Origin: Bombyx mori
Taxonomy: Eukaryota > Arthropoda > Insecta > Lepidoptera > Bombycidae
DNA length: 64,000 nucleotides
Direction: 5' to 3'
Assembly: GCF_030269925.1 (NCBI RefSeq)
Contig: NC_085125.1
Location: forward strand, 13,144,117-13,208,116
Below, one piece after another: positions 63,509-64,000 of this stretch (position 1 is its first letter; the number at the start of each line of letters is the position of its first letter). Below the pieces are notes generated by a model that was given only the letters and a program-made list of their open reading frames with translations, ran no database searches and was not told the DNA's origin. The position numbers were made by a program, and so were the translations under genes.

Positions 63509-64000
63509 TGGATAGTACAGTACAGAACATACAGCAGTTATGTATCGCTCAATACAATATTCAAAGTATACATAGAAAAAAACCTTTATTGTCTAAATTT
63601 TTAGCTGAGCAAAATGTTGATATCTGTCTACTCAATGAAACTTGGCTGAAAGATACTCAGCATTTTAAAATTTCGGGATATAATTCCCACTATCATAATG
63701 CTCAAAATGAGCATGGTGGAGTAGCCATTTTGATCAAACCGTATTTTAAATATAATATTATTCAAACCAGATTTTACCAAGACATTCAGACTGTGGCATT
63801 ATCGTTATATGTAAGTGGTAACCACTTAACGATTTTATGTGTATACTGTCCTCCCTCGAATGGTAGCTTCAGAATAAGTAAACTGCGTAATATAATTAGA
63901 GATTTGCCTAAGCCAATATATGTGGCTGGAGATTTCAACGCTCACCATGTGGCATTTGGGTGTATGACCACGAAAAGTCGGGGTCATCAGTTATACGATT
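63508..64000 (+). CDS. LINE ORF2, endonuclease domain, 3' partial
   Basis: Starts at the ATG of TAATG (63506-63510), in a different frame from ORF1, and remains open for 164 codons to the window edge. Apurinic/apyrimidinic-type endonuclease motifs: IAQYNIQSI (metal/backbone contact), ICLLNETWL (catalytic Glu), HGGVAILIK, CVYCPPSNGS, VAGDFNAHH (catalytic Asp/Asn) and TTKSRGHQL. This enzyme nicks target DNA to prime reverse transcription. The RT domain should follow outside the window. Confidence 0.85.
   Translation, partial: MDSTVQNIQQLCIAQYNIQSIHRKKPLLSKFLAEQNVDICLLNETWLKDTQHFKISGYNSHYHNAQNEHGGVAILIKPYFKYNIIQTRFYQDIQTVALSLYVSGNHLTILCVYCPPSNGSFRISKLRNIIRDLPKPIYVAGDFNAHHVAFGCMTTKSRGHQLYD

Larger units (their letters stand above)
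62200..64000 (+). mobile_element. Jockey-like non-LTR retrotransposon, 5' part, continues past the window
   Basis: Two-ORF LINE: gag-like ORF1 with CCHC knuckles and an ORF2 beginning with an apurinic-type endonuclease. Both are open as far as visible. It is truncated only by the window end. It differs from the LINE fragments at 8.6, 36-38 and 57.8 kb. Confidence 0.8.

Noticed and set aside
1..64000. CRISPR arrays, defence islands, operons or other prokaryotic systems
   Set aside because: The DNA is clearly insect nuclear: spliced genes, SINEs, LINEs and Helitrons. No regularly spaced identical repeats with unique spacers exist.

Overview
This window is nuclear DNA of a lepidopteran insect, almost certainly a silkworm (Bombyx). 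The reasons are about twenty copies of the tRNA-derived Bm1 SINE, Jockey-type LINE tails ending in GGGCAATAAA-A(n), many short non-autonomous Helitrons with lepidopteran-style ends, AT-rich intergenic DNA, and three conserved insect genes with GT-AG introns. No prokaryotic system, CRISPR array, rRNA gene or genuine tRNA gene was seen.

Layout. 1-25.3 kb has no recognisable host gene: AT-rich DNA with Bm1 SINEs, an unnamed A-tailed retroposon family ('family B'), Helitrons, several MITEs and a decayed Jockey reverse transcriptase at 22.3 kb. 26.8-27.6 kb (minus) carries the intronless Jun orthologue Jra with a compact promoter containing a perfect AP-1 site. 27.8-32.0 kb is plain AT-rich intergenic DNA. 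32.6-46.6 kb (minus) is a complete 12-exon PPWD1 gene (WD40 plus cyclophilin; 624 aa), whose introns hold Bm1 SINEs, an open but 5'-truncated 1.9 kb LINE, a mariner relic, MITEs, a minisatellite and a Helitron with a nested MITE. 46.6-49 kb is intergenic with an RTE fragment and an internally deleted PIF/Harbinger element. 57.5-59.4 kb (plus) holds the two coding exons of CNBP, a seemingly complete six-CCHC-knuckle protein of 143 aa; its promoter and any non-coding first exon probably lie near 49.3 kb. From about 62.2 kb to the end, a second Jockey-like LINE begins, with a full ORF1 (gag-like) and the start of ORF2 (endonuclease) joined by a TAATG stop-start.

The host genes are not an operon. 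Jra is a stress-responsive transcription factor, PPWD1 a spliceosome-associated prolyl isomerase and CNBP an RNA-binding translation regulator. The most informative part of the window is transposon structure: a MITE family with 2-bp target duplications supported by a paralogous empty site inside a Helitron; a 55-bp perfect inverted repeat around PPWD1 exon 8; a pair of 185-bp inverted repeats at 15.7/17.6 kb; and a Bm1 copy flanked by unusually long 27-bp direct repeats. No clearly new biological system was found.
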